Notes under the pieces: model-generated
What the model was told of the DNA's origin: nothing
Seen by the model: the letters and a program-made list of their open reading frames with translations, nothing else
The model's database searches: none
Program-made: the position numbers and the translations under genes
Shown here: piece by piece, positions 12,898-24,142 of the stretch
Layout: every line of letters starts with the position of its first letter
Numbering within the stretch: position 1 is the stretch's first letter
From: Ctenosaura bakeri
Lineage: Eukaryota > Chordata > Lepidosauria > Squamata > Iguanidae
DNA: 64,000 bases
Assembly (NCBI GenBank): GCA_948474755.1
Contig: CAOLHI010001467.1
Location: forward strand, 307,195 to 371,194
Direction of reading: 5' to 3'

Positions 12898-13131
12898 TAG
12901 GCCTTGGTATCTACTAGATTTTGGTTCCAGGACACCTCATCCCACCTGAATATGAAACTTTGTGGATGTTCAAGTCCCATCATGTACAATGGTGTAGTAA
13001 AATGGCATCCCTTATATAAAGTGACAAAATCAAATGTTGCTTTTTGGATTTTAAAAAAAATATTTTCAAGTCATGGTTAGTTGAATACATGAACACAGAA
13101 CCTGTGGATATAGAAGGCCAACCGTACTCTA
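12898..13131. mobile_element. Pogo/Tigger-like MITE nested in a LINE
   Basis: The left end GGCCTTGGTATCTACTAGAT with TTTTGGTTCCAGGACACC and the right end CTGTGGATATAGAAGGCCAA are degraded inverted repeats of the kind seen in Tigger2/MER2-type pogo elements. A TA lies at each edge. It splits the LINE whose endonuclease is upstream and RT downstream. Confidence 0.65.
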
Positions 13132-13134
13132 TGA

Positions 13135-15735
13135 AAATGCTTGGTTAAATGCTACTTTGCCAGAAATAACAATAGCAGGGTTTCAAAATACGATTTTCTC
13201 TCTGCGGATTTGTCCACATCATAAAAAGAGTTCACGATGCTCCAGGCTATCTAATAAGTCCAAATGCTGGTTTGACATGAAGCAGACTCTGGTGAAAAAA
13301 TATAGGTCATATAGGTCAGCTAATCTACCAATGGTCCCAGCAGAGTGGTTTCAACTTAAAAGGAAATATAAAACTCTAATTAAAATGAAAAAGAGTCAAG
13401 CTCAAAGGGAATCACGGAAACAGTTAATAGATGCCTCTTTGAGGAGAGATTCTGCCAGCTTTGGAAAGTAATTGCAAAAGGATGGCAAAATGATCCATCA
13501 AAAGTGAAATATGCTATTCCAGCTAAGGTCTGGGAAGCACATTTCCATTCCTTACATGCAAGCAAACAACCTCTTCAGCCGCTCCTTCTATCCTTGAGCA
13601 GTGCTGGCCCAGAGCAGCCCTCAGTTACTATGGAAGAATGTTAGCTTTTTTCCAATCATAAACAAGGCAAAGCTCCAGGTGCAGATAACAATCCACCAGA
13701 ATTACTTAAGGCCAATGTTGAGTGGTGGGCCACAGCGCTAGCCGCATTGTTCACTAGCACTGATTGCTCTGCAATTATCGCTGATGACTGGGGATTAGCA
13801 ATCATCATACTGTTATACAAGAAAGGGAAAAGATCTGCTCCATCAAATTATACACCTGTCTGTATATTAAGTATCATTAGTAAAGTGTATACTGTCCATC
13901 TTTGTAATAAATTAGTAGATTGGATGAATCAGGAACACATTCTAGCTGAAGCACAAGCAGAATTTAGGGCTGAGCTGTCAACTATTGATCAAGGGCTACT
14001 GCTTCAATATCTTGTGGAAAAACATGCTTCAATAAATGGGGGATCCCTCTATGCTGCTTTTATAGATTCCAAGTCCGCTTTCCATCTCTTACAGTATGAT
14101 AGGTTATGGGAAAAATTAAGTGGTACAAACATAGACAAATGTCTTCTGATTCTCATCTGTAGGCTGTTATGAAAACACGGGGCTCCAGATTAGATGTGAT
14201 GGTCAGAAACAGTGAACAGAGCAAAACCAGACTTATAATGGAGTAAAGCAAGGTTGTATACTTGATCCTATCTTATTTGATTTATATATTAACTCCTTAG
14301 CTGAAAGCATGGAAGAACAGTGCGATCATCCACAAAAACTGAGAAATATGCCTCTCCTTGTTCTCTTTTTTTCTGAAGAGGCAATTCTTCTTTCTCTGTC
14401 CTGTATGGAATTAAGACATTTGCTAAGAACCTTAAGAGTCTTTCTGTAAAAGTGAAGAAGCGTCAATTAATTATTCCAAGTCCAAGGCTATGGTGTTTTC
14501 TAGGGGGGGAAAAGTGAGACAAATGGCAGATTGATAATCAGCCTATTGAACAGGTAATGTTTTTTTCAAATATTTGGCCATAATCTTTCATACGAGGGGT
14601 ACTTGGGATACTAACATTAAAAATGGCTTTGCAAATGCCCAGAGGAATATCAAAGCAGTCTTGAGGTTCTTTTATGGGCAAGGAGGACAGTTCTTCCCTG
14701 CAGCTTCCCAGGTATTTGTAGCAAGTTATTTCTCAGTTTATATAAGGCTCCTAGGTGTGTACATAAAGAATGTCACCTGTTTTGAAATGCTCCAAACCAA
14801 GTTTTTTCACATGTTGCTGCAGGTCCCTTCTTGTATACTGAATACAGCAATCTGTCTGGAGGTGGGATCCTTAAGATTCATTATTGGTTAAAAACGAGTT
14901 TAATCCCAGTGGGTCTGGCCCCTCTGACTTTAATTGACATGTGCCAGACAAAATGGAAATATATGTTACAGAAGAACCTGAGAAGCTTTGGGTTCACCTC
15001 TCAGACTTTAATAATCCGATATGAGAAAGTCAAATCCACAATTAAGCCATGTAACTGGAATGTAGATTTGCAATGTCATCTCAGTAAAATGGCCAGGTAC
15101 CCAGAAATTAAACGTAATGGGAGGTGCTTACTCCAGCAAGACATCTGTCCAGGCTAGATATTCTTAACTTTAGGAAATCCATCACCTTAGACAGATTTAA
15201 TGTTCTGCCATCAGCATTACTGCAGGGTAGATTTTAAGGCATACCTACCTGGAACAAGTATGTCCATGCAGGCTGAATGAAGTGGAAATCGTCAGTCATG
15301 TCCTATTATATTGCCATTTCTACAGGGGTACTCTTGCACTAACTCCTACTGTGCAGTGAATCTCTGGCAGATGTGATGACTACTATTTAAAGTATCTATT
15401 AGAGGATAGGGAGCCACAGATCACTTTAATAGTGGCTAAATTTTGTGTTACAGCTATAAAATTAAAGAGATAAGTTGAGAATGATCTTAGTGGACAATGC
15501 TTTAGCTTCTCATTTTAACTACTCATTGTTTTTACTTTATATATTTTAGCCATGCATGTATTTATTTGTATGTACCATATATCCTGTTTTAGTTTATAGA
15601 TTTTAATTGTTTTATTTGTACATATCATGTTTTAGACATGTTATGGTTATATTGTAAATGCGATGCAGATTTTGCTGTTGATATATGCATTTTACTTCTG
15701 GTCTGTAACCAACTAATTACAATTCAAAACTTGCA
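13135..15735 (+). mobile_element. APE-type LINE, RT and C-terminal part, decayed
   Basis: Several collinear frames show a reverse transcriptase: SAPSNYTPVCILSIISKVYT (the NYRPIS block, near 13830), then LAEAQAEFRAELSTIDQGLL, then AAFIDSKSAFHLL in place of AFIDLKSAFD. GVKQGCVLDPILFDLYIN follows near 14240. The catalytic YADD motif is lost (about 14355-14395 reads like FFSEEAILLS). Downstream, near 15230-15320, a Cys/His segment like CPCRLNEV-E-SHVLLYCHFY ends the protein. The 3' end runs out in TTTTA-rich sequence near 15730. Multiple stops make it inactive. The upstream AP-endonuclease rules out R2/R4-type LINEs; the exact clade (perhaps Vingi-like) is not resolved. Confidence 0.75.
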
Positions 15736-15764
15736 ACAACAGGCAAGTGGATGTTATAGGTGAT

Positions 15765-16600
15765 TTCCCAAAATTACACTATTTCTTTCTCTTTTTTAAT
15801 TTTAATTTCTAACAAAATTAAATTTCCTTTAATTGTAAAAGCAGAAATCAAATAGAATACAGTCATGAAAAGAAGAGAAATAGAAAAATAAAATCCAAAA
15901 TAAACAATACAACATTCAACTTAATTGCAAGATCTGTGCATCAACTCAGTATTGGCAAGTTGAAATATACCGATTATACGTCTGTTTTCTAGCTGGGTTA
16001 AGCCAAAGTTTAAATGTTTGGATGATATGATTTCAGATCTTGTATATACAATAAATGGATAAAATATCAAAGCAAATTTGTCTCCAGTTTGTCACGCTTT
16101 TCTGTGATGTGTCAGTTTTTCCACAAGCGTGATGGACCATTCTCTCTTCTTCCGGGAAGAAAAAGAGATCTCCTTAAGTTTTCAATACTTAGCAATTTCC
16201 AAGTGTGTCGCTGTCAAAAGAATTGAAATCATTTTTTTATATTTAAGAGATTAATTAGGTCCTTTGACGATGGACAGGAGAAGAGCCTCAGAGTGATGAA
16301 CTGTTTGGTAGAGCTGACAGAAATTTTAAAGCATTCCAATTTTTTCTAACCTTATTGCATTGTAGCCACACATGAATCATAGTTCCCTTATTCTTACAAC
16401 ACCACCGAGTGGGTCATTTCAGACAGTTTTACTAGTGTGAAGTACCAACTGTGTAATAGTTGTAAAAATGTTCTTTAATTGATGCTGAAATTAATTTAAA
16501 TGGTGATACATTCCCTAACTTTGCTCATAGTATTTTAGAAATTTGTCAGCCCTAATCACATGTCATATCACACCTCTATGAGGTTTCTATAGCTTGCTGA
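15765..16600 (-). mobile_element. L1 LINE ORF2 C-terminal fragment, minus strand
   Basis: The minus strand, in broken frames, gives FTPVKLSEM followed by NKGTMIHVWLQCNKVRKNW-like peptides (16440-16320), which is the squamate L1 pattern near the ORF2 C-terminus. Its 3' end is the AT-rich, A-run end at 15770-15930. Numerous stops show an old copy. Confidence 0.6.
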
Positions 16601-16980
16601 GATGGCTCCCCTAGATTGTAACTTCATTGTTATACATGGTTTCCGCATGTCAATTCCCCTGGAACTTTTATTCCCCTCCCTCGGTCCACTCTGCCACAGC
16701 TAATTGGTCAATTTAATGCCCACCTCTGTGGTGTGAATCAATGTAGCGCTTCTGCATGTAGGAAAAAACACTGTGAACCATTTTGGCTGATTTGCTTTAG
16801 AGTTTTTCCGTTTCTACATTACACCAGTTTCACAATGATGTGAACCACTTTGAGAGCTAAACACATGCGGAACGAACTACGACAGAATGACATCAAATTG
16901 GTTTGACGTGCAGATGTATTCGAGACACAACAACGCCACAGCGATGTATCTCCCTTGTGCGGAAAGGGCCTTATACTCAA
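16600..16980. other. Unassigned; possible MITE with TTTCCGCA ends
   Basis: GGTTTCCGCATGT at about 16640 and ACATGCGGAAC at about 16863, and a second inverted string GTGCGGAAAGGGCC at about 16961, suggest an inverted-repeat element related to the Harbinger-like ends elsewhere. Boundaries and target duplication are unclear. Confidence 0.3.
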
Positions 16981-16990
16981 TAGACTGCAG

Positions 16991-17676
16991 TGTAAAGACA
17001 AAGGGGCCAAATGTTTTGATGGCTTCATGGCCTCCAAGGTGTCTTTACCTAATTGCACCACTTCTACTAATTCAGAGTCTCAAGAAAATCAGGAAGCAGA
17101 AAGCTTAGGAAACATTAATAACACCGAGCCCCAAAGGCCTGGGTTCCCAATGTTGATGTGGAGCCATCAATTAATGGTAAGCAGATTTACTAATTCAGGG
17201 CCCAATACTATATGCAGATGTAAAGACAAAGGGGCCAGATGTTTTGATGGCTTCATGGCCTCCAAGGTGTCTTTACCTAATTGCACCACTTCTACTAATT
17301 CAGAGTCTCAAGAAAATCAGGAAGCAGAAAGCTTAGGAAACATTAATAACACCGAGCCCCAAAGGCCTGGGTTCCCAATGTTGATGTGGAGCCATCAATT
17401 AATGGTAAGCAGATTTACTAATTCAGGGCCCAATACTATATGCAGATGTAAAGACAAAGGGGCCAGATGTTTTGATGGCTTCATGGCCTCCAAGGTGTCT
17501 TTACCTAATTGCACCACTTCTACTAATTCAGAGTCTCAAGAAAATCAGGAAGCAGAAAGCTTAGGAAACATTAATAACACCGAGCCCCAAAGGCCTGGGT
17601 TCCCAATGTTGATGTGGAGCCATCAATTAATGGTAAGCAGATTTACTAATTCAGGGCCCAATACTATATGCAGATC
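16991..17676 (+). repeat. Three tandem copies of a 228-bp unit
   Basis: Units start at 16991, 17219 and 17447 (TGTAAAGACAAAGGGGCC each time). Copies two and three look identical by eye; copy one differs at least at AAATG versus AGATG near 17010. The unit is exactly 76 codons long and has no stop in the forward frame, giving an open frame of 261 codons from 16955. That protein has no recognisable domain. Each unit also contains ACTAATTCAG and ATG|GTAAGC, 101 bp apart, resembling a 3' and 5' splice site. The near identity implies recent tandem duplication, or assembly duplication. Confidence 0.93.
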
Positions 17677-17839
17677 TAAACTGGTTGTGACTAGTTGCTG
17701 GGAAGTTGAACAGAACAGGATGAACTCAGAAAGACATTGAGAAAAAGTGACTGAGACACATCTGGCATCAAGGAGAAAATCCACCCACATCTATTTTATG
17801 GTAAGGCTGGATGAAATGTGTCTATGTCAACAATACTGA

Positions 17840-18041
17840 GGCCATTTCCGCACTACAGTGTTAAAGTGCTGCTATTCCACTTTCAATGCCCTGTGGAATT
17901 CTGGGGTTTGTAGTTTACTGAGACCAAAGAGCTCTTTGGCTGAGAATTCAAAGTGCCCTTCCCTAAACTACAAACCCCAGAATTCCACAGGGCGTTGAAA
18001 GGGGAACAGCAGCACTTTAACACTGTAGTGCAGAAATGGCC
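17840..18041. mobile_element. Harbinger-like MITE, copy 2 (202 bp)
   Basis: Ends GGCCATTTCCGCACTACAGT and CTGTAGTGCAGAAATGGCC are long inverted repeats that continue inward (ATTCCAC and GAATTCTGGGGTTTGTAG against CTACAAACCCCAGAATTC). It is flanked by TGA at 17837-17839 and 18042-18044. Almost the whole element can fold into one hairpin. Confidence 0.9.
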
Positions 18042-18269
18042 TGAGTTGCAGAAATTTGAAACAAACATATTTTCTTTTCTTCAGATTTTAAAAGCAACTT
18101 CAGCTGGGCATTCTGTAGAGACAGACTGGTGCAATTTCAAATGTGTAGAAAGTATCACATCAATCCTGGTCAGTGCATTCTCACATGCAGTGTTTCCTGA
18201 GAGAAATGGCATTATCAGAGCAACACAGATTTCCAGTTTGGAATTTACTGGTGCTAAAACAGATCTGTC

Positions 18270-18412
18270 ATTTGAATAATTCCAAAAACATCATTAATAG
18301 TTCCATAGGATTTCTACATGGGATTTACTTGAATCACATCCAAATCATGTCTCCCATCTCTAGCCACAGGCTGAACAACAAAAACCATGCACCTTGTACA
18401 TCACTGTGCCAC
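18270..18412 (+). repeat. Satellite block A, first part
   Basis: This is roughly one diverged monomer of a repeat of about 145 bp, recognisable by CATGTCTCCCATCTCTAGCC (about 18347) followed by ACAGGCTGAA. It is interrupted at 18413 by a solo LTR and resumes at 19243. Confidence 0.75.
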
Positions 18413-19242
18413 TGTTATTTCAGCCATGGCATCCTCAGTGAGGACCCCCAGATATCCTTTTGATATCATTTAATTTGGACTTAGCTGGACTGGTTAGTGA
18501 TTACCTCACTTCACGTGTTCGCAAAGTTCTCCAGATAAGCACGGACAGAGAAGCGGCCGTTAATGGTTTGCATTCCATTTCTCTTTGTAGCCAGCACCCA
18601 AAACTTGCCCGAAGCTTTAGGGAACTTCCCGCCACGGACTCCTCAATAGCCATATGGCTCTCAGGCAAACTACTCTTGTAAGGTGGGCCATTAACGTCTC
18701 GGCCAAAGGTATTGTTTCTACACGCAAATCCCATCACGCGCCACCTGACCTCACCAAATCCTTTTGTCCAGCACCGAAACCTCTTTTGTTCCCCTTTGGC
18801 ACTGCCATAGCCAAAAGGCATGATCTGCCCTATAAAAACCCTTCATTTTTAACCGATCCTCAGATCACCTTCAACTGCCATCCCGCCTTGCCATCAGTGT
18901 GTTTAAGGGACTCCCCTTAGCACCCCACGCTGAGCTTTCTTCCCCCGAATTTCCAACCTCTCCCCAGGACTACGGAACAGGTCGTATTGCCTCCCCTACA
19001 ACTCTCTTTCTTTTCTAAGTTAGTTAGTCTGTGTCTGTCTTCTGTGTTTGTTCTTAATAAAGAATTGTTATTGTTTGGAAACACCTTGCTTAGTCACTCT
19101 CTAACCCGACGCTGTAGACATAGGGTCGTTGCCCTGCCTCTCGCTAGCAAGACAGTGCTCTAAGTCTAATTTCCCCAAATTTGGCATTTCTAATTGGCAA
19201 AGTCGGGCACCCCTCGCGGGACCCCCAGTTTCCAGGGTAACA
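18413..19242 (+). mobile_element. Solo LTR related to the provirus family, plus strand (830 bp)
   Basis: It begins TGTTATTTCAG and ends CCAGGGTAACA, sharing the TGTTA.../...TAACA ends with the other LTRs. AGATATCCTTTTGATATCAT near its 5' end corresponds to the family phrase at 41600. A TATAAAAA box is at 18831-18838 and an AATAAA at 19056-19061, followed by GTTGCCCTGCCTCTCG as in the proviral U5. Flanks are CCAC (18409-18412) and TCAC (19243-19246), an imperfect 4-bp duplication; the satellite monomer reads through once the LTR is removed. It is a distant subfamily of the 41.6-kb element. Confidence 0.87.
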
Positions 19243-19347
19243 TCACCATGGCATAAAAACATGGATCTGAATTACTGATTTTCATTGAGTGATATAATTT
19301 TTACATAGAATCCACTTAAACCACCCCAACATGTATCTTCCATCCCT
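19243..19347 (+). repeat. Satellite block A, second part
   Basis: The monomer resumes after the LTR with CATAAAAACATGGATCTGAA and runs to ATGTATCTTCCATCCCT, where a SINE composite is inserted. The string CTTCCATCCCT (19337-19347) is repeated at 19969-19979. Confidence 0.75.
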
Positions 19348-19542
19348 GTTGTTCTTGTTTTGTGCTTTCACATCATTTCTGACTTATGGTAACCCCAAGG
19401 CAGTGCTATCACAGGGTTTTCTTGGCAAGATTTGTTCAGAGGGGGTTTGTCTTTGTATTCCTCTGAGGTTGAGAGTGTGGCTTGTCCAAGGTCACTCAGT
19501 AGCTTTCCATAGCTGAACAAGGATATGAATCCTGGTCCCCAC
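19348..19542 (-). mobile_element. tRNA-derived SINE, minus strand
   Basis: Read on the plus strand it starts with a TTGTT-rich tail and CATTTCTGACTTATGG, passes TTTTCTTGGCAAGATTTGTT and CAAGGTCACTCAGTAG, and ends GAATCCTGGTCC. These are the landmarks of the most frequent SINE in the window, a tRNA/core type with resemblance to MIR in the AAGGTCAC region. Together with the next two entries it forms one insertion flanked by CTTCCATCCCT. Confidence 0.8.
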
Positions 19543-19785
19543 ATGACCAAGAAGGGGAGTGGCTTCTGCTGCATTGAGATCCACCCAGAACAACTGGACT
19601 ACAATGCAAACAGCATCTGATACAAAATGTAGGCCTGTGACTCTGACATCATCACTTTTTTCCCCTCCTTTATGTTTTTTTAAACATCTTTTATCTGATG
19701 AAGAAAGCTTGCATGATACATTTTCTTCATTTTGGTTGGCCAATAAAGGTTTAGTTCTTCTGTGAATGTCTAAACTATACTGACC
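19543..19785 (+). mobile_element. Element X, copy 1 (unassigned retroelement-like unit)
   Basis: It runs from CCAAGAAGGGGAGTGG through CATCTGATACAAAATG and CTGATGAAGAAAGCTTGC to GGTTGGCCAATAAAGG. The same sequence occurs at 30165-30400, and inverted at 29930-30158. In both forward copies it joins directly to the same internal point of a reversed SINE. The class is not known to me. Confidence 0.65.
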
Positions 19786-19968
19786 CTAAAGCAAAGTTAT
19801 CACTGGTTTTCTTGGCAAGATTAGTTTGGAAGGGGATTATCTTTGTCTTCCTCTGAGGCTGAGTGGGGCTTGCCCAGGATCATCCAGTAGCTTTCTATGA
19901 GAGGGGATTCAGATCCCAATCTCCAGAGTCATAGTCCAACACTCAAACTACTGCATCACATTGGCTTC
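19786..19968 (-). mobile_element. tRNA-derived SINE joined to element X, minus strand
   Basis: It begins at ACCCTAAAGCAAAG without its TTG tail, then TTTTCTTGGCAAGATTAG, and ends at CTACTGCATCACATTGGCTT. The truncated tail and the fixed junction with element X match the arrangement at 30400. Confidence 0.75.
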
Positions 19969-20825
19969 CTTCCATCCCTAGCCAGAGGATGAACTGCAAA
20001 AATCACACTCTGTACACTGCTGGACCATGTATGGTGCAAATGCATGGATCTTCATGGATAAGAAGATGTCTGTGTAAGCCACTTGAATCATACCCAAAGA
20101 GTGTCTCCCATTCCTAGCCAAAAGTTGAACTGCAAAAATCATGGAATTCATTCACCAGCACAGCTTGAAAAAATGACTTCACCTATGGATCTTCATAGAT
20201 CCATATTATTTCTCCATAGAATCACATTCAGATTTTATCTCACATCCCTAGTGACATTCTGAAACACAATAATCATGAATCCCATACACTGCTTTGCTAT
20301 CACAGCACAAAAACATGAATCTGAACCACAGACCCTCATGGATTCATTTATGTGAGATCCACCTAACCCACACCCAAATCACGCCTATCTTTAGTCATAG
20401 GCTAAACCAGAACAATTACTGATCTCATATATTGCTGCACCAACACAGTCCAAAAACATAGATCTCAGGCATGGAGCCTCATGGGTTCAGTTGAATTTTC
20501 TGTGGGATACCCAAGTCATGTCTCCCATTCCTAGCCACAGGATGAAACAAAACAACTAGATCCTATACAGTGAGTCACATCAGCACAAAAATATGAATCC
20601 CAGCCATGGATCCTAGTGAATCCATTGAATTTCTACATGGGCACCCCTTGAACTACACTAAAACCATGCCTCCTATCTCTAACCATAGGCTGAATTGCAA
20701 AAATCACGCATCTCATATCATGCAACTCAAAAATCATGCACCTTGATAATCCATTGCTCATAACCATGTTTGTGTGCCATGCTGGTGCAGTGATGTACAT
20801 GTTACAGGCCTGCACACCCACCAGG
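19969..20825 (+). repeat. Satellite block A, main part
   Basis: About six monomers of 135-155 bp follow one another. Landmarks recur: CACAGCACAAAAACATGAAT (20301), CACAGTCCAAAAACATAGAT (about 20444), CAGCACAAAAATATGAATCC (20581), and CATGTCTCCCATTCCTAGCC (about 20516) with close variants at about 20105, 20380 and 20666. Divergence between monomers is substantial, so this is an old array, not a recent amplification. Confidence 0.85.
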
Positions 20826-21659
20826 TTTGATATGGTTTAATTGGTGAAATACATTAATTGGCATTGATATAAAATGGAACCTGAGGTGACTGGAAGATTA
20901 AACTGGGCAGAAGAAAATTACTGACTGAAGACATGTTCCACAAAGCAGGCCAGCAGATCCCTTCTAGGCACAACCAAAGTCATTTTCAGGCAGATTACCA
21001 GACAACTCAAGAGATAATAGGCTTAAGCTGAAGCTGTAACATCTCTGATAGCATAAGGGAAGTTCTCACCAAAACACTGATTGTTTCAGCCCTGTTTCCT
21101 CATACCTGAGCACTTCCCTGCATTGTTCTAATACCTCTCCACAATTACAGAGGTATTATGACAGCTATTAACTCTTTGTCACCTAACACCAAGACCATTT
21201 GCTCTGTCCAGGCCCCATTGTCCATGTGGCAACCTCCATGGTTTGCTTGGCCAGAGAGCCATTCATACCCATGCCCTCAAGGTAGATTTCAGGTATAAGA
21301 ACCCTCTGTTTTGAGCAGTTCAATACAGTATCTCGCTTGCCGAACAGCATACTATTGCTCTGATTCCTGGCCGAGTAATACGCTTAGGTGCTAGTCTAAG
21401 CCACATCGCTGCTTTCTTCACTGCTCTCTGAATTGGTAATTATTGTCCATTCCATGAGAACTCCTCTCTCCACAACTTTCCTTCCTTTATCCTTCAGTTA
21501 GCTCTTGTGTGAGTCTATGAGTGCTTGGATCTTTTCTGTGTGTGAATGAACTTTCAGGAAAACACATTTTAGTTTCTTTTGGAATCTCCAGCTGGTTCTT
21601 TCATGCAAGACCTCATAAACATTGGTAGAAAGATCTTGTTAGGTTACCCCCCTTAAGGC
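20826..21659. other. Spacer between the two satellite blocks, possibly a decayed LTR
   Basis: About 830 bp without satellite landmarks separate the two orientations. GGTATAAGAACCCTCTGTTT at about 21292 looks like a core promoter followed by an R-like start, which would suit an old LTR. No TG/CA ends, polyadenylation signal or target duplication could be defined. Confidence 0.35.
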
Positions 21660-23075
21660 ATCTTAATTTGAGCTAATTAATTCCCCATTGTCATGTGGAA
21701 GTACTGGTATCATGGGTGGACACTTTAGTCTCCCATGTGTTAGGGTAACACACAATGTGTAATTGCCGTGGTTCAATGTTTGGCTAGGCATAGTAGGCAT
21801 GAGATGGGTGAGGTTCTGGTGGATCTCCTGTAAAAAAAAGACCCCTATAAATCCATGAGAATCAATGACGCTGACCCATTCTTTTGTGCCTTGGTCAGGA
21901 TCCATGGTTTTTGTGGTTCATCCAGTGGCTAGAGATAGGAGACATGACTCAGGTCTGGTTAAGGTGGATCCCATGTATAAAATCCTACGGATCCATGAGA
22001 ATCAATGACCCTGATCCATCCTTCTATGCTGTGGTGTCACTTTGATGTATGAGATGCATGGTTTTTGTGGTTCAGCCTGAGTGTGATTCAAGTAGATCCT
22101 ATGCATCCATGAGGAACCCTGCTTTGGATCTGGATTTTTGCATGGCAGTGGCGCAGCTGTGAACAAGACGTGATTTACATGGCTCAGCCTCTGGATAATG
22201 ATGTGTTCTATGATTCCAGTTCAGTTCTATTGGATCCTATGTAAAGATCCTACAAATCCATGCAGATTTATGCATCAGTTCCATATTTTTTCATACAAGG
22301 TGTATGGTGGGTTTGTTTTGTTTTTTAATTTAGCCTGTGTCTAGAGATGGGAGACAAGGTTGGGGCATGGCTCAGGCAGATGCAACATAAACATCCTATG
22401 TATCTGTGAGGATCTGTGCCCCAGATGTTCATTTTTATACCATAGCGGGGCATCAATATATGATATTCATAATTGTTGATTCACCTTGTGGCTCAGGATG
22501 AGACACATAATTTGGCTGTGGTTCAAGCACATCTTCCTTAAATATGCTATAGGTCTATGATGATCCATGTTCAGATCCATGTTTTCATGCCCTTGTCACA
22601 TGGCAGTGAATGGAGAGCCATGATTTTAGACACTCAGCCTGAGGCTAGGGTTGAATGACACATATGACTGTGGTTCAGCTGGATCTCACATAAAAATCCA
22701 ATGATCTGTGAAAATCTGTGCCTTTTAGGCATATTTTTGCACCAGTGTTGAACAACATCCCATGATTTTTGTTTCACACTGAAGCCAGGGATGTGAGATA
22801 TTATTAGGTGTAATTCAGGTGGGGCTCACACATAGAAATAAAATTCCTATGAATCCAGGAGGAATTGTGCCTTAGCTGCATTATTTTTGCACCACGATGG
22901 CACAGCACTGTGCAAGATCCACGATTTTTGTGATTCAACCTGTGGCTAAGGATGGGAGACACTATTTAAGTGTGGTTGAAGTACATCCTATAGAGAAGTC
23001 AAACGTATTTATGAGGAGCCATGCCTCAGATCCATGTTTTTGCCCTATGGCTGCAGCAGAATACACCAAGTATTA
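21660..23075 (-). repeat. Satellite block B, opposite orientation
   Basis: About nine diverged monomers are the reverse complement of block A. Landmarks are GGTTTTTGTGGTTCA at about 21907 and 22061 with variants near 22180, 22325, 22475, 22640, 22768 and 22924, and GGCTAGAGATAGGAGACATG (about 21929) with variants at about 22350, 22655, 22785 and 22942. The spacing averages about 145 bp. Many ATGGATCC-type half-palindromes lie inside the monomer. Confidence 0.85.
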
Positions 23076-23277
23076 AGATTATTCCGGTTCAATCTATGGA
23101 GCCAAACGAAACCTCTGAAGTGAAGGTGTTTTGAATGGCATTGGTTAGAAAAATCACATAAAACTAGGGGATCAAATTTTTCACCTCATTGGATCTAACT
23201 TTTACCCAAACACCCGCTAATCTCACATCAAATTGATAAACCGAGCCAGAAAATATTTTATGAAGAGCTCCCTGTTA

Positions 23278-24127
23278 GGTAATGAAGGATTTAATAACAA
23301 ATTTGTTAACTGCAGCGAGGTTAATAATAGCAAAAAAATGGAAAACAAATGAAAAACTTCAAATAGAGGAATGGTATAAAGAAGTGTGGAATATTGCAAT
23401 CAATGATAAATTAACATGTAGAATTAGATTTATGAAAGGCTTAGTAAAAGGGAATGATTTTGAAGAAATTTGGAAAATATTTTTGGAAAAAGCTTTGATA
23501 AGAGATCGTAAAGCTACCCTTTCACAAGAAGAATGGCAATTTTGGAAAATGGATTAAATAAAAAGTTGGCTCTGGGGGGTGGGTTTATTCACCTTTTTTT
23601 GTGATCATAATGTGGTGTTTTTGTTTAAATTGGAATTGAGTTGTTTAATTTTGTAAAACAAAACAAAAATAAAAAAATAAAAAAAGTTAAAATATAATCG
23701 GCTTTGGGGAGTGGGTTTACCTTTAGAGATAGTTTAATATGTTAAGTAAAAAGATTATATTTAGTAATAGCATTAGATTAAATTTAAGGGAAAAATATAG
23801 AATTAAGAATGATATTACTATAATGAGTATAATGAGAATAAGAATCAGAGATAGGTAATAAAAATATATAAGTACTCTGATACAGAATAAGCTGAATAAG
23901 TTTTTGATTGTAATTATATAAGAGAGAAATAATAATGTAAGTTCGCTTTTGGTTGAAATCTTTTTGTTTTACTGTTAGTTGTATCACATGGTGTTTTATT
24001 TTTGTGTTTGTGTTATGTTTTTTTCTTTCTGTATAATCAATAAAAAAAAATAAATGAAGGACTGTACAGGCAACCACTATTACTATGCACTAGAAAATAA
24101 AAGTTTGTATTATGAAGAAAAAAATAA
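23278..24127 (+). mobile_element. L1 LINE 3' fragment with perfect target duplication
   Basis: The 850-bp insert is flanked by AAGAGCTCCCTGTTA at 23263-23277 and again at 24128-24142. Its first 295 bp encode 91 residues of the ORF2 C-terminus with AARLIIAKKWK followed by IEEWYKEVWNIAINDKLTCR, the usual squamate L1 pattern, and a natural stop. The remainder is an AT-rich 3' untranslated region with A-rich runs near 23650-23690 and 24040-24060. It is a typical 5'-truncated target-primed insertion and looks younger than the other L1 pieces here. Confidence 0.93.
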
Positions 24128-24142
24128 AAGAGCTCCCTGTTA

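Noticed and set aside
16955..17740. 261-codon open frame as a repeat-protein gene
   Set aside because: It is open only because a stop-free 228-bp unit is tandemly repeated; there is no recognisable domain, promoter or splice context that demands translation.
20826..21659. Definite solo LTR between the satellite blocks
   Set aside because: A TATA-like promoter phrase is present, but no TG/CA ends, AATAAA or target duplication could be located, so it is listed only as unassigned spacer.
16991..23075. CRISPR-like array
   Set aside because: Repeats are long tandem units without short identical repeats separated by unique spacers, and the DNA is vertebrate.
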